Shown here piece by piece: positions 46,243 through 59,100 of a stretch of DNA of 64,000 bases. Under the pieces are notes generated by a model, which saw nothing but the letters and a program-made list of their open reading frames with translations, was not told where the DNA came from and did not search any database. A program made the position numbers and the translations under genes. Numbering within the stretch: position 1 is the stretch's first letter; each line of letters begins with the position of its first letter. Source of the DNA: Helichrysum umbraculigerum (lineage: Eukaryota > Streptophyta > Magnoliopsida > Asterales > Asteraceae); NCBI GenBank assembly GCA_949592205.1, contig CATIUR010000001.1, forward strand, positions 1,936,001 to 2,000,000, given 5' to 3'.

Positions 46243-48362
46243 ATGAATAGAATGGATGGTGGTGGTGAGATGTTGCTGCAGCATCAGAATGATGATGATG
46301 ATGAGTTTTGCAGTTCAATACTTGAAAGGTTTGGTAACTCAACGGACCCCAAACATCATTACATCTGTTCAATCATGGGTGATATTTCTCAAGGTCTCAA
46401 AGAACTCAACCACCCTCTCACACCCGTGGCTTATTTCGGTGCCACCTGCACTTGTCTAGATAAGTTACTATCATCTTCAGATCCTACAAAATCTCACCAT
46501 ATCGACGCCCTCGTAACTATTATATCTTTGCTTTTTCCGCGTGTATCTTCTCCTGTTATCAGAAAGGAATCTGATTACGTTTCCGGTCTATTGACTCGTG
46601 TTATTCTTCTATCCAATAATATTAATGATGATGATGATGATAGCAGCAGGAGCAGCATCCTTGTTTCTGGATTGAAATGCATTTCGCATCTATTAATTGT
46701 CGGTCATCGGAGTAGCTGGTCTGATGATGTTTCTCATTTATTTGGAATTCTTCTTAGCTTTATTGCTGATTCTCGTCTCAAGGTAATATAAATTTATTTG
46801 CTTTAATTGTATATATGGCAACGATGAATTGCTTAGTCCTACCTTTACCAAATGTCAACTTTTTCAATGTCAATCGCTTTAACATTTGATTCAATACTTG
46901 GATCAAAATAGTGAATTGCTTCAACAACTAGAGTTACATCCTTTCATGCTCTCACTATTTATTGCTTATGATTCAGGTACGACGTCAAGCTCATGTTTGT
47001 CTTCGTGATGTCATGCAAGGATTTCGAGAATCCATGGTGCTGTCACCTGCCAGTGAAGCCATTGCAAGCACCTTTGAGAGGTTTCTTTTGCTTGCTGGAG
47101 GCTCAAATACAAACACTAAAGAAGGATCTAGAGCTCAGGAGGTCCTATATGTTCTTGATTCTCTGAAAGACATTCTTCCGCTTATGTCCATCAAGTTCTC
47201 AACAAAGATTCTGAATTACTTTAAATCTCTTCTGGATCTGCACCAATCTGCAGCAACTCGCCGGATTACTGATGCTCTGTACTTACTTTGCCTCCAACCA
47301 GCTTTAGAGGTCTCTGATGAAGCACTGGTAGATTTGTTAAGTTCATTAGCTATCTCGGCTTCTTTAAATGAGATGTCCGGTGACAACTTGACATTCACTG
47401 CTCGAGTGTTGGATTCCGGGATGAAAAAAGTTTTTTACCTTAACCGGCAAGCTTGTGTTGTCAAGCTTCCAGTTGTTTTCAGTGCTTTGAAAGGTTTGCT
47501 TGTTTGCTTTCTTAATTTGTATTATAGTCGCAAATATTTAGCATGGCATTGCATGATTGAGTAATTTTGTTCTGTCTTTGGGGTGGCAGATATTTTAGCT
47601 TCTGAACATGAGGAGCCTTTATCTGTTGCCGTAGATGCATTCAAGAATTTAATACATACATGCATCGATGAGAGCTTGATCAAACAGGGTGTAGATCAGG
47701 TTATGACTAGTGGAGGAGTTAGAAAATCGGGGCCGACTATTATTGAAAAACTTTGTACCACTGTTGATAAGTTACTTGATTATAGCTATGCTGCAGTGTG
47801 GGACATGTCATTTCAAGTTGTGGCAGCAATGTTTGATAAACTAGGTAATCTCAATGCTCTTTTTTAACTTTATTGTAGCTGTTACTTAAGTTACTGCAAG
47901 TGAGCGACCTCGAGCCTTGAACCTACTTTTCCAGGTGAGTATAGCTCTTACTTCTTAAAAAGCACTCTTAAGAACTTGGAAGAGATACAAAAGTTGCCAG
48001 ATGAAGATTTTCCATACAGGAAACAGGTATATTTGGCATCTGAAAGCCTTTTTTATAGATTTTTTTAATTTTTGTATGTAATCTTATATTCTCATTATTT
48101 TTAACACATTTTCATACAACTTTTGTCTTTGCAGTTGCATGATTGCATGGGTGTAGCTCTAATGGCATTAGGGCCTGAAACGTTTTTAAAATTCCTGCCT
48201 CTGAATATAGAAACTCATGATCTCTCTGATGCCAATGAATGGCTTTTTCCTATCCTGAAGCAGAATATTGTGGGTGCTCGTTTGAGCTTTTTCAATGAAT
48301 ATATACTGGATACAATTCGGGTCTTGAAGTTGAAATCTGTCAAGGTACAAGTGTTCTTGTAT

Positions 48363-48403
<41 letters not shown>

Positions 48404-51400
48404 GCTTTTCTCTTTTTTTCATGTCATGTTATCCTGTGTCTTAACACACTTACTTATACCAGCATAAGAAAGAAGATCAAATTTTGTCCCAACGGAATGT
48501 CGATAGAGTTGTATATCATTTATGGTCTTTGTTACCTTCATTTTGCAACTATCCGTTGGATACTGCTGAGTGTTTCAATGATCTAGAAAAAGCTTTACGT
48601 AATTCACTTATAGAAGAACCTGATGTGCGGGGATTAGTATGCCTCAGTCTGCAGACTCTCATTCGTCAAAATAAAAGAAAAGGGGAAGGTGAAAATGAAC
48701 CTTCTTGTAAGGAAGTCAGTATTTGTGAACAGCGAGCAGTTGCTCGCTACACTTCAGAAGTTACAGCTAGTAATTTGGATGTGTTGAGGTCTTCTGCACG
48801 TGAGATTTTGTCTACACTCTCAGGAGTTTTTATCAAGTCTTCAAAAGATGATGGTGGATCTTTGCAGGTAGCTCTATACATCAAGTGTTTTGCTTTTTAT
48901 TTTATTGGCCAGGATAGTTAGAATCTTGTTTATCAATTCCGTTGTTTCGATTGAATTGCTTTAGCAATAATGCCAATTATAATGCTGTTCTTTGGAGGGA
49001 GAGATACTTCAGATTTCTCTAGCTGAAGATAGTAAAAGAAGTTATTGGCTTTGAACCAATTGCATTTATGTACTTTCTTCCCTTAACGAGTTTCAGGTGT
49101 TTCTAGTATTACTTTGTTGATTGGTAATTGTCAAGGAGTTCGTGTGTATGAAATTTGAAAACAACCTATAAAAATGGCATTGAGGTCAAGTGGTTTACTA
49201 GTAAGATCTATGCATATGATATCCACGCTTTCCAAACAGTGAATTTGATATTGATTGCACTTTACTAGTGTGTGCTAAATGTTATCCTACTAGAGATTAA
49301 TGATGTATTTACTGTGATATGTATGGCAAAATAGCAAATGATGGTTCCTTGTATAGATTACAGTGAATGTTTTCTCTAAGTGTGTGCATTGGGTAGAAGT
49401 TGGAAATCGTTTGTCTTTTCTTTTAAATCTGTGTACCCTCTCCAACTTAATAAGCTCATTATGTAATGTGATAAAGCACAGATTATATTTGGTTTATAAT
49501 GTGCGTATTCTGGACAGCCTTTGGGTGTTTGTTAGTTGTGCTGTTATGCAAATTAGATATGGCGTGCTTTTGTTTTTCTTTTTCTCTAGTCATTCAAAGA
49601 GTGGTTAGAATATTAGATCAATTTATATAAATTATTGAATATTGGTCTTTATGTATCTTGCGTGCTTGAATATTGATCATCATATATGATGGTATCCCAA
49701 GTTTGTTTTTGACCTAAATGATTAGAACTTGTGTTGGTTTTAGTTTGAGGTATCCATGGGTCAGCAAAAGCTAAAGTAGACAGTTAAATTCGTAATTTGT
49801 AGAAAACAATTGGGGAGTTCGCATCTATAGCTGACAAAGAAGTAGTCTCAAGATTTTTCAAGAGCACAATGCAGAAGTTACTGAAGGTGACAGAAGAGGC
49901 TGGCAAAGTAGTAAAACCTACCAAAGCTTCCAGTTCTATGGAAGTAGATAACTCATCCAATGAAACTTCCTTGTCACAAACAAGGTAAGCCTTTTGATGA
50001 TACCTAGTTCTTATTATCCCATTCATTTTAAATTCAATAGCATGTTATACATTGTCTATTTTTACAGGACACGGTTATATGACTTGGCAGTCTCACTTTT
50101 ACCCGGCTTAGGTTCAAAGGAGGTTGATCTTCTATTTGTTGCAATAGAACCTGCATTAAAGGTTAGCTGATATTATTTTCACAAGTATTATCCCAAAGTC
50201 AATTTGTCGTGTTTGATGAGTAAGATTTACATAAGTGATGACTTCTGATTGTAGGATACTGAAAGTTCGATTCAAAAGAAGGCTTACAAAGTTCTTTCAA
50301 TCATCCTTGAGGTATTCTATTTTGCACGCCAATAAACATGTCAAATGTATTAAGCATGATATGTACTGTTCGTTTCTTTCAAGTTGTCTCATGGTCTATT
50401 CTTTCAATTTTATTAATATCAAATTTTTGATTAAATCATTAGAGTTACATTGACATTTTGATTAAATTGTTAGATTTTTTTTTTTCCTGGACAGCATGCT
50501 GACGGCTTCATAGCAAGAAAGCTTGAAGAGTTGCTCAAAATGATGTTTGAAGTGATGCATTCATGTCATTTTTCTGCCAAGCGGCATAGACTTAACTGTT
50601 TATATTTTTTGATTGTCCATGTCTCAAAGGTAACCACCCAGATAACTGAATTTAGTCAAGGATCCCCACACATGTGCTTAAACTGCTTCTCATGCAGGAT
50701 GAATCAGAACAGATGAAGCGTGAGATTGTTGCTTCTTTTCTGACTGAAATTGTACTTGGACTTAAAGAGGTACTAAGATATGATAGACGTTTTTTAAAAG
50801 TTGTTAACTAATATTAAAGCTTATGATATGTAATCAACATGGAAAACAGTTGAGTAACATGACACGTGTTCGTTTACATTTATTCTACTGTGATTCGTTG
50901 ATATTCATGTAAACCTGATTGAAGTTTGTCTTGGGTGTATGTTTTGCAGGCTAACAAGAAAACAAGAAATAGAGCATATGAGATCATTGTTCAAATTGGT
51001 CATGCCTGTGTGGATGAAGATAAGGGTGGGAACAAGGAAAACTTGCATAACTTTTTCAACATGGTAGGAACTTACTTGAATGTCCATCTTGTTGCTGTAA
51101 TCGTTGAGAAGTGATTTTTATTTTGGTTGCTAAATCTTCGTGTAGGTTGCTGGTGGTCTTGCTGGCGAGACCCCTCACATGATCAGCGCAGCAGTCAAGG
51201 GCATAGCTCGTTTGACTTATGAGTTCACAGACCTTGTATCTACTGCTTTCAGTATTCTCCCATCAACATTTCTTCTTCTCCAAAGGAAGAACAGAGAGAT
51301 AAATAAAGTAAGTATATTTGATTTTAAGCTGTAGCTGATTGAAGATTTCTGTCAAATATAAGAAATTTTTAGAACTTATTAAATTAATGATGATGAAAAG

Positions 51401-53094
51401 TAGTGATTAATAATATTTGTTTGAACTTGTGAATTTTCATCATATTATATTATGTTCAGGAGTCTAATTTCAGGGCTATGCGTATTGCTGCAGGCTAATT
51501 TAGGTTTGTTAAAGGTATTAGTTGCCAAATCACAAGCTGAAGGGCTGCAAAACCATATGAGGGGTATGGTTGAAGCCTTGTTGAGCTGGCAACGTAGCAA
51601 CAAGAATCATTTCAAAGCAAAGGTTAGTATCATTTCCATGATATATTTTCTAAGACTGTTTAATTTGATCGAACTTGTTTTTGAGTAACTTACCTACTAT
51701 GTTTTTCCTGTGTTGTATTTGTGCTAATTTTTTTTGGTAGAATAACCACCTTTAGCTGATATGTCTTGACAGGTGAAGCTGCTTTTTGAAATGCTTGTCA
51801 AAAAATGTGGGCTTGATGCTGTTAAGGAAGTTATGCCTGAGGAACATATGAAGCTGCTCACAAATATAAGAAAGGTTTGTTGTGGAGTATGTTATATATA
51901 CAATTTATTCGAACTAAACATTGTAGATTACCAGTAAATATTGGACTGCAGACAAAGGAACGGAAAGAACGAAAACATGCTGCTAATACGGAAGAAACTA
52001 AATCTCGTCTTTCAAAAGCAACTACCTCCAGGTACTTTTTGCTCTAGATCTATTAACTATAGTGCCATAGTGGCATACTCCCATCAACACGACTTACAAA
52101 GATCTTTTAACCCACATTCAAGTTATTTAACTTGTTCTAGACAAAAATTTAAGTTTAACTGGGCACAGATTGTGATTGGTTATGGGTTGAAAATATATCT
52201 TTGTTTTTAAGTAGCGTCTGTCTTTCCCAGGCTAAGCAGATGGAATCATACAAAAATATTCTCTGATTTTGGTGACGAAGAAACTGAAGATGGCAATTCT
52301 GAAGAAATGGATACCAAGACGTATTCTGGTCGACGTAGCTTGCTCAACTCCAAAAAATCTTCATTCAGGTTCTTACTTGGATCCAGATTTGTTTCGTACT
52401 TCAATTCTATGCACTTGCATGCTTCCAGTATCCATGCAATATTATGAGAATATCGCCTTGGTCTTTTCGTTAGGTGCATAGGCAATATGGTTGAAGCTTT
52501 TTTAATTATAATTGTTGCAGGTCCAAGAGAGCTGGGAAGAGCTTGCCAGAAGACACTTATGACCAGTTAGATGATGAACCACTTGACTTGCTTGATCGTC
52601 AAAAGACAAGATCTTCTCTTAGATCAACTGAGAATCTGAAAAGGAAGCTACAATCTGATGATGAGCCAGAAATAGATGCTGATGGACGGCTTATAATTCG
52701 GGAGGATGAGGGAACATTGAAAAGAGATGCAGCTACAGGACCTGACTCTGATGTGAGGAGTCTTGCGGGTAGTAATCTATCAGTTACCTCACGTAAAGCA
52801 GCAGAAAAACGCAGGAGAACAACCGAGTCAGGTTGGGCGTATACGGGGTCTGAATACTCGAGCAAGAAGGCAGGTGGAGATTTGAAGAGGAAGGGGAAGC
52901 TTGAGCCATATGCTTACTGGCCTCTGGACCGCAAGATGGTTAGCCGCAGACCAGAGCATCGGGCAGCTGCAAGGAAGGGCATGTCCAGTGTCGTTAAGCT
53001 GTCAAAGAGGCTTGAGGGACAAAGTGTCTCCAATGCCTTATCGTTAAAGGGATTGAAATTCAAGAAAAGCAAAAAGAAGAGTAACAGGAAGTAA
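46243..53094 (+). CDS. RRP12: RRP12-like ribosome biogenesis protein, 18 coding exons
   Basis: RRP12 is a HEAT-repeat protein with a NUC173 domain that assists pre-rRNA processing and export of pre-ribosomal subunits from the nucleolus and nucleus. Exons: 46243-46782, 46977-47493, 47590-47844, 47935-48026, 48135-48344, 48463-48867, 49803-49984, 50068-50161, 50255-50311, 50495-50629, 50698-50769, 50950-51063, 51146-51307, 51494-51622, 51773-51874, 51952-52031, 52231-52368, 52521-53094. All junctions are GT-AG and keep frame; the sum is 3858 nt, 1285 codons plus stop, close to known plant RRP12 length. I see ADSRLKVRRQAHVCLRDV at the first junction, helical repeats throughout, FNDLEKALRNSLIEEPDVRG in the NUC173 part, a charged C-terminal third with DDEPLDLLDRQKTRSSLR, LEPYAYWPLDRKM, and a basic nucleolar tail KFKKSKKKSNRK. 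Telo-box and site-II words upstream fit its class. Confidence 0.95.
48366..48402. repeat. (TA)n microsatellite in RRP12 intron 5
   Basis: About 18 TA units stand 20 bases after the donor of intron 5. It is likely polymorphic. Confidence 0.85.
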
Positions 53095-53569
53095 CATGAT
53101 TAGAGGATCATATTAGTATTAATTTTCCTAAGGTAAGCTGACTGACATTGATTTATTTATTGTGTGTGGTTGGTCGCATATCAGTTTTGAATGTGTACAA
53201 AAATTTTGAATCTTTGAAATATATATTCTGTTCTATATAAAACATATATAGCAAGTAGAGAGCAGTTTGCTTGTGGAAAATAACTTGGTTTGCCCACTGC
53301 AGTTACATGCTGTCAGATTCTCATACAAACGAATTCAATAGCATCTTTAAAAGTGAGTCTGATTATCAACAATTTGAATCTGAAGCTTGATATTGTTGGT
53401 TAATACACAACGAATAAGATTAGTATTACCAAAGCAATATAAGATGTATAAAATTTTCAACATAGATTCATCTAATCTGGAGAAGTGATGGTAGAGATGG
53501 AAGCAATAGTCAGGTAAATGTTTATCATCAGGTATTAGATGATGATGATGGGAAGTGGAGTTAAGAGGT
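53095..53569. other. RRP12 3' region
   Basis: AT-rich sequence follows the RRP12 stop and presumably holds its 3' UTR. No separate gene seen. Confidence 0.5.
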
Positions 53570-54438
53570 TTATCGATAGCCTTCCTTCATCTTCCATTGT
53601 TTCTCATTCCCGATAATCATTGTTTGATCAGCGGATACCTGCAAGTGACAAGGCCAGAAGCAAATCTTAGGGGGTGTTGATTGCTTGTTTTGTAGTGTCT
53701 ATTATTTATTGCTTATTCCTTATAAACAGTTTTCAGAAGGTTGTTTGGCTTTGCTTAACTGCTGGAAAATAAGCAATAAGTTGATAGTCGCTTAAATACA
53801 CAATCCCAAACATCCTCTAAAAGGAAAAACATGTTTGGGCAACTTGTAGATCAAACTACATAATTTACCATCTTATCATTTTTGTATCTCAACTACATGA
53901 ATAAGGAAACTCTACATCGACTGCAAGTTCAGTTTGCTTTAAAAAAAGAAATAAAACAGAGTTCCTCACTTCCTTGTATTTCCTTACAATCTAAATTGTT
54001 CTGCTGTCATGCTGAAAATGATCTGCGTTAACTACTGGAACAAAGCGCAAATAATATTGACAAGTTATGACCTCAAAAATCCAACTGAATTCGACAAGGC
54101 CACCTTAACTTCCAGCTTTCCTTTCTTTGGGCCCACCAGCACTTTTGTGTCTTGTGAATCATTAGATTAGTCCATGACAACAGGTCTAGAGTGCATTTAA
54201 TCAAGTAACAATATCCCGTCAACTGACAAGCCAATACAAATGAAGGCAAGGAAGTATGTAACATTGGATCTAAAATATACTGAAACAGTAACAGAAAAAA
54301 AATGCCAAAAGAGAACAGAAAACTACTCATACCATGCCTTGGTCTGGATTTTCAAGATTAATATAGCATTTGGATGAATCCACCCTGTCCGTATTGCCTA
54401 CAAGGAGATTGCCAAAAACAACAACCAAGCCATCTTAA
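53570..54438 (-). CDS. Possible last two exons of an unrecognised gene or pseudogene
   Basis: Exon-like segments too short for ORF detection lie on the minus strand. The final one (53570-53638) reads VSADQTMIIGNEKQWKMKEGYR in pieces of normal codon use, ends in TAA and follows acceptor CACTTGCAG. The preceding one ends at 54333 with a strong donor ATG|GTATGAG and reads back through SKCYINLENPDQGM and NLLVGNTDRVD. Its 5' edge is either 54396 (acceptor CTTGTAG) or about 54438. The two join in phase. I do not recognise the protein. Possible upstream pieces are FENYGTLRKG near 54605-54650 and a Met-initiated MAASISSGINDHQFRGSHV at about 54902-54961, but I could not join them in frame. It may be a small real gene or a decayed one. 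Confidence 0.35.
53667..53820. mobile_element. hAT-like MITE, 154 bp
   Basis: The imperfect TIRs are TTAGGGGGTGTTGATTG at the left and complement TTAGAGGATGTTTGGGATTG at the right, with TTATTGCTTA words inside both arms. No clear 8-bp TSD, so it is old or the boundaries are off by a few bases. It lies in the intron of the candidate gene at 53570-54438. Confidence 0.55.
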
Positions 54439-56152
54439 TTTATCAGGATGAAAAGGCCTGAAACAGACAGATGAGGGAAACAACACTAACAAAGAAAACG
54501 TTCACAATATCTTCACAGAAAACGAGCTTTTTAGCACACATAGTTCTTACATGCAATCCAATAAGCACCAGTAGATAATAAAAATCAGTGGATCATTACC
54601 CCTTTCTTAAAGTGCCATAGTTCTCAAAAGGTTGTTTCAACAGGCAACCCTAACCCGGAAAAGACATGTCATAGTTAGCAGCAAGCATTGAGTGGGAAAG
54701 ACGTACGTGTCGTGTGTGGTAACAACACATATTTGTGTCAAATATTTATTCCACTTGTAATTGTTCCAATTTTCTAGGAGTCAAACTCTGGATTCTTTTT
54801 AATGTAAGAAATATTTTTCAGCCAGACCAATTTCACAACTGGCTACAACGGCCACTAAAGCAAAAAGCGATACTTTTTTAGACAAACTGATCTCCATTCC
54901 TTGCAACATGAGAGCCTCTGAATTGATGATCATTAATTCCTGATGAAATGGATGCGGCCATAGTTTGTCGGAAAACCGAAGTCTTTTCTTGATCCAGGAT
55001 ATGTTTACAAACATTGATAGTGTTTTAATGCTTCCTCTATATTCGTAGGTTTACTATTGAAAACTATATATTCCCTCCGTCTCACTTATATTGTCTCTCA
55101 ACCTTGTTGGATTTATGATAGGTCGTTTGAATGTATATTTGCCCTTATATTCAAGGCAAGTTTCATTGAATTTTATTGAGAAATATATGATTTTGATTAA
55201 TAGATGAGGGTATAATAAAAATAGTAACGTGGACAATAAAAATAGGAGAGAGAGAGTATTATTTAATTAACTATTGTAGTTAAGTTAATTATAGTGTCGT
55301 GCAACTCATCTTTGGGTACATATAAACATTTCAATTCAATGGGTTTTTGTTTCGGTTTGTGATAACATTAAATTAAAAATGAAGTCATCATAAGAAAATA
55401 TAAGGGGTTTAGGTGACGTCATAAGATAGATATGCCCTTGTCCGAAGAAAAAAACTTTTTTTTAGAATGATGTCACGTGTTTTCTTTGTGGATTGTTTCT
55501 TCCGATTCATCTCAGTTTGCTCTCACATAAAATTTTCTGTATCTTGTTAAATAGATGTTCATGATTTGAAATTTAGCCGGCCATCAGCCTATAACACACT
55601 CGGCAGCTTCACACAGAATAGCAAACATATAATGAGTTCAAAGGACAACTTATTTGTGTATCAACCCGACTCTACCCAATATCTAACCCGTTTATATGCA
55701 TCTCTATTACTAAAGTGAGCATCCGAATAACACAAAGTTATTAGTTATTCGGACGTAAAGGATTATATGGTTATCATAGTGAATCAACAAGATACAAACT
55801 TCATTGTAGCACTTAGTCGAAGGTAGTGTGCAACAAGTGTAAGAATGATTAAATTGAAAATTGCAGAACTATTTGATTGTACATATCCGGAAAGAAACGT
55901 GTAAAATGATATTGGAAATGAGATACATCATCATTTTTGGCCTTCCCGGAGCAAACTTCAGTTGACAAAAGTTTTATGTTCGGTTAAACTAAATTAACTC
56001 AAGGGTTTTAGGCGAGAGCTCAGAGCCACATCAGCTCCCCAATAGCTATGCTTAATAAATCGAGAAGCAAATATACATACCAACAACTTGCCATGTACCA
56101 GACAGTTGAAAGAAACAAAAAACTATGAAAATTGGTATAACAATATACGGAT
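54439..56152. other. Intergenic between RRP12 and TGD4
   Basis: Apart from the possible exon pieces described for 53570-54438 and the MITE at 55071-55256, I see no gene. RRP12 and TGD4 converge here. Confidence 0.5.
55071..55256. mobile_element. Stowaway-like MITE
   Basis: The start TTCCCTCCGTCTCACTTATA matches the Tc1/mariner Stowaway consensus CTCCCTCCGT, and the end GGACAATAAAAATAGGAGAG is its rough complement. TA dinucleotides flank both ends (55069-55070 and 55257-55258). The arms are degenerate, so the copy is old. Confidence 0.65.
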
Positions 56153-59100
56153 TCAGGTTTCAAAGAAGCGAAGCTCGATCATGAACTCTTTCTGCCTGGG
56201 TGAGTACCATGCTACAGCTTTCGCGGAACCAAGAACTTGTAGTGCATATTCTATTGCAAAAACGGGATCCTTCACTTTCGGAAACCAATCTCCCTTTTTA
56301 AAACCTAATTCTACACCAGAATCCACTCTGAAGCTGAAAGGTCCAACGAGCTGCAACAAGTTAAAATCATCATTCATTTTGTTCCGTTCCACTAATAAGA
56401 TTACGACACTACGACTCTGGAACTATGAGGGAGGTCCTAGTTAAGCAAATAAACGTAAGAAGAATCAACCTTTGAGTTAGCATGATAATAAATAAATGTA
56501 AGAATAAAAATAGTCAAATAGATACACACACTTTGGAATACAATAGTACAGCAGCATGCACCACTTAAGTTCATAACAGATTCATGCAAGTCCCACAACA
56601 AATGTTATAAAAGAATTTAATAATAGTACAAAGATATGTACCTGCTGTTGAAATGAAAGGGTGGTATCTGGACAAACTTGCTGCAATGATTCCAGATTAG
56701 GTTGTTGGGAATTGTACAAGTCTTTTGCCAAACGAGCAGCACCTGAAACAAAAGTTGAACCAGAGGGGAAATCCAAAAGGGCCTGAAAACGAGTTAGATC
56801 AAGGAACATCTTCTGAAAAGTTCCGTGCTGTGCAGAGAGTGTCACTGTTGCGAATGAATCAGCTAAAACAGCACAGTTGCCCCTCCTAGCACCAAGACCA
56901 AAGCCCTTACTACAAGAACCACTCACACCATTTCGTGTTGGCACTCTAACCGAATTATCTCCAAAACATGCAGTCATGACAGCTCCTGCATGATAACGTC
57001 TCAGAAGATGATGGTCTAACAACATGAAATTTGTATCCACGAAACTGCAATTATGCTAGAGTATTACGACTAGGTTTACCCCAAACACATAATTGTTCAA
57101 AGCGGGCATGCAATTTTTCATATGTAAACTAGCTTATTCTCCCAACCTACTCTCATCTATAAGTCTAAAGATTGAAAGCTTAGTCTTTTTTCAAATTCCT
57201 GATTATAATAGTTTATGTAGGTAAGGTGATTGTTGATAGGATCCACAAAGCTTCTGTCAGTGTGTAATAGTGAGCTGCAACGTATATTTTTCGCTGATAT
57301 ATCCAATCTTTTACTTAAATTTTGGATATGGGTCGCGAAGTGTGAATGCGCAGGTCAGTAAGCAGTTTTAGTCAACTAATGTGGGTTGTATTGCCCACTT
57401 GGTTTAGACACAGGATACATTTTGCTATCTAACTGAGGCTTATAACAGCATACAAGCCAGTGATAGCGCTTAAGGTCATTTTTGGTAGTGGAAAACTATT
57501 GTGAGATGTGTTATAAGTAAGTTACTGTGGAGTACCGGAAGGAAATGAAACCTGGATTTGATTTCTGTGTTCAATTGGAGCATATCAACCATTTAATGGC
57601 TGTAATAATTTGTTTGTATTTCTTTGGGTATTCAATTGGACCATATCAACCATTTGATGGCTGAAATAATTTGTTTGTATTTCTTTGGGTATCTATGTGG
57701 TCTAAGGAAGATCTATATGTTATTTGCTCAACTGTATTCAGATCATATATTGATTAAAGAACGACCAATCCATGATCGCTCCATGTAAAGCCTTTTGTCA
57801 ATCTACAATTGTTATACAAAATTCTCTGCAGCCTTGATCATTGTAAATGTAGGTATGGGTCATGGATTGGGTACTCGAAGTTCCAATTAAAATCACGGGA
57901 AGCTGCTGATGCTTGTGTGGGATTGTATGGGCATGTCTTGGGTGGTCAAATTGTATTTTTGATACGTATGTCCATTAATCTTCGTAACAGCCTTATCTTA
58001 TTTCATAAATAAAAATTTTTGGGAGTACCATACACTTTGGCATTGTTCCTATGTAAGGAACAAGCACGAACGCTTATACACATGGATTTATATGTCCCTT
58101 TACTACTAGGGGGTGTTTGGATTAGCTTTTTTGGGGGTCTTTTTAGCCATTTCCATTATCTGAATGCAATAAGCCATTTTTACATGCCAAACAGCTTTTG
58201 GCATTTTAGTTTATGAGGTGTTAATTAATAAGCTCATTTTGTAAAGCCATATACTTGGGACTTTTCAAAAACAGCTCTTATAACTTTTAAGCTATATAGC
58301 TAATAAGCACAAATTTAATAACATAAGCCAACCCATACAACCCTTAGAACACATCAGCGACACTAATAATATAAGGTGGAGTACTGTGACCATTGCTTAC
58401 CAATTATTCCTGATGCTGAGATATGAGGATTGGAGAGGAATATATCGTATGGTTGCACCATTTTCAATTTTGGTGCTCCACTTCTCCATATGTCGATACT
58501 ATTTCTAAGAGAAAATGCTGTTGTGGCAGACAAACCAGGCTGTAAGGAAGCCACCATTTCTCCATTTTGATGGCTTCCAAATTTTTTGGGTAGGCCACTA
58601 TTCTGATTAACGCAGATGTGGTAACTTATGCCATCATCAGAAGAAGCAACAGATGCTAGATCCATTGCCATGGTCAAAGGGACATCCCAGAAAGTCCCAT
58701 CCTTGTCAACAAAAAGCCCAGGAGAAGCTGCCTCTAGAGTTAAATTATGATGCGGGAACTGCAAGAAACAACACTACTTTCTCATACTTATATAATAATA
58801 TCAAGTGAATTATGAGAAAACCACAACAAATACAAAGAGATCAGTTAGCACATGGACCCTATTCAGTATCAATTAGACCACATTAGGTCCTAGTCAACGT
58901 TTAAATTTTCAATTTTGGTTTATTCAAGATTCACATGACGATGCTCAAGGTTCGACTATGAAATGATTGGTAACATTGATTATGTGTAAACACACAAGCA
59001 AACTCAAATGTAACAAGTTGTGAGAGTAAATTATCAAGCTTTACAAAGAAATGTGTGCTATCAAGAACAGTTCTATAGGGGTCAACATTAACTATTTTAC

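Noticed and set aside
56088..56444. Plus-strand ORFs over TGD4 exon 5 and over other exons of RRP12 and TGD4
   Set aside because: Antisense shadows of well-supported exons.
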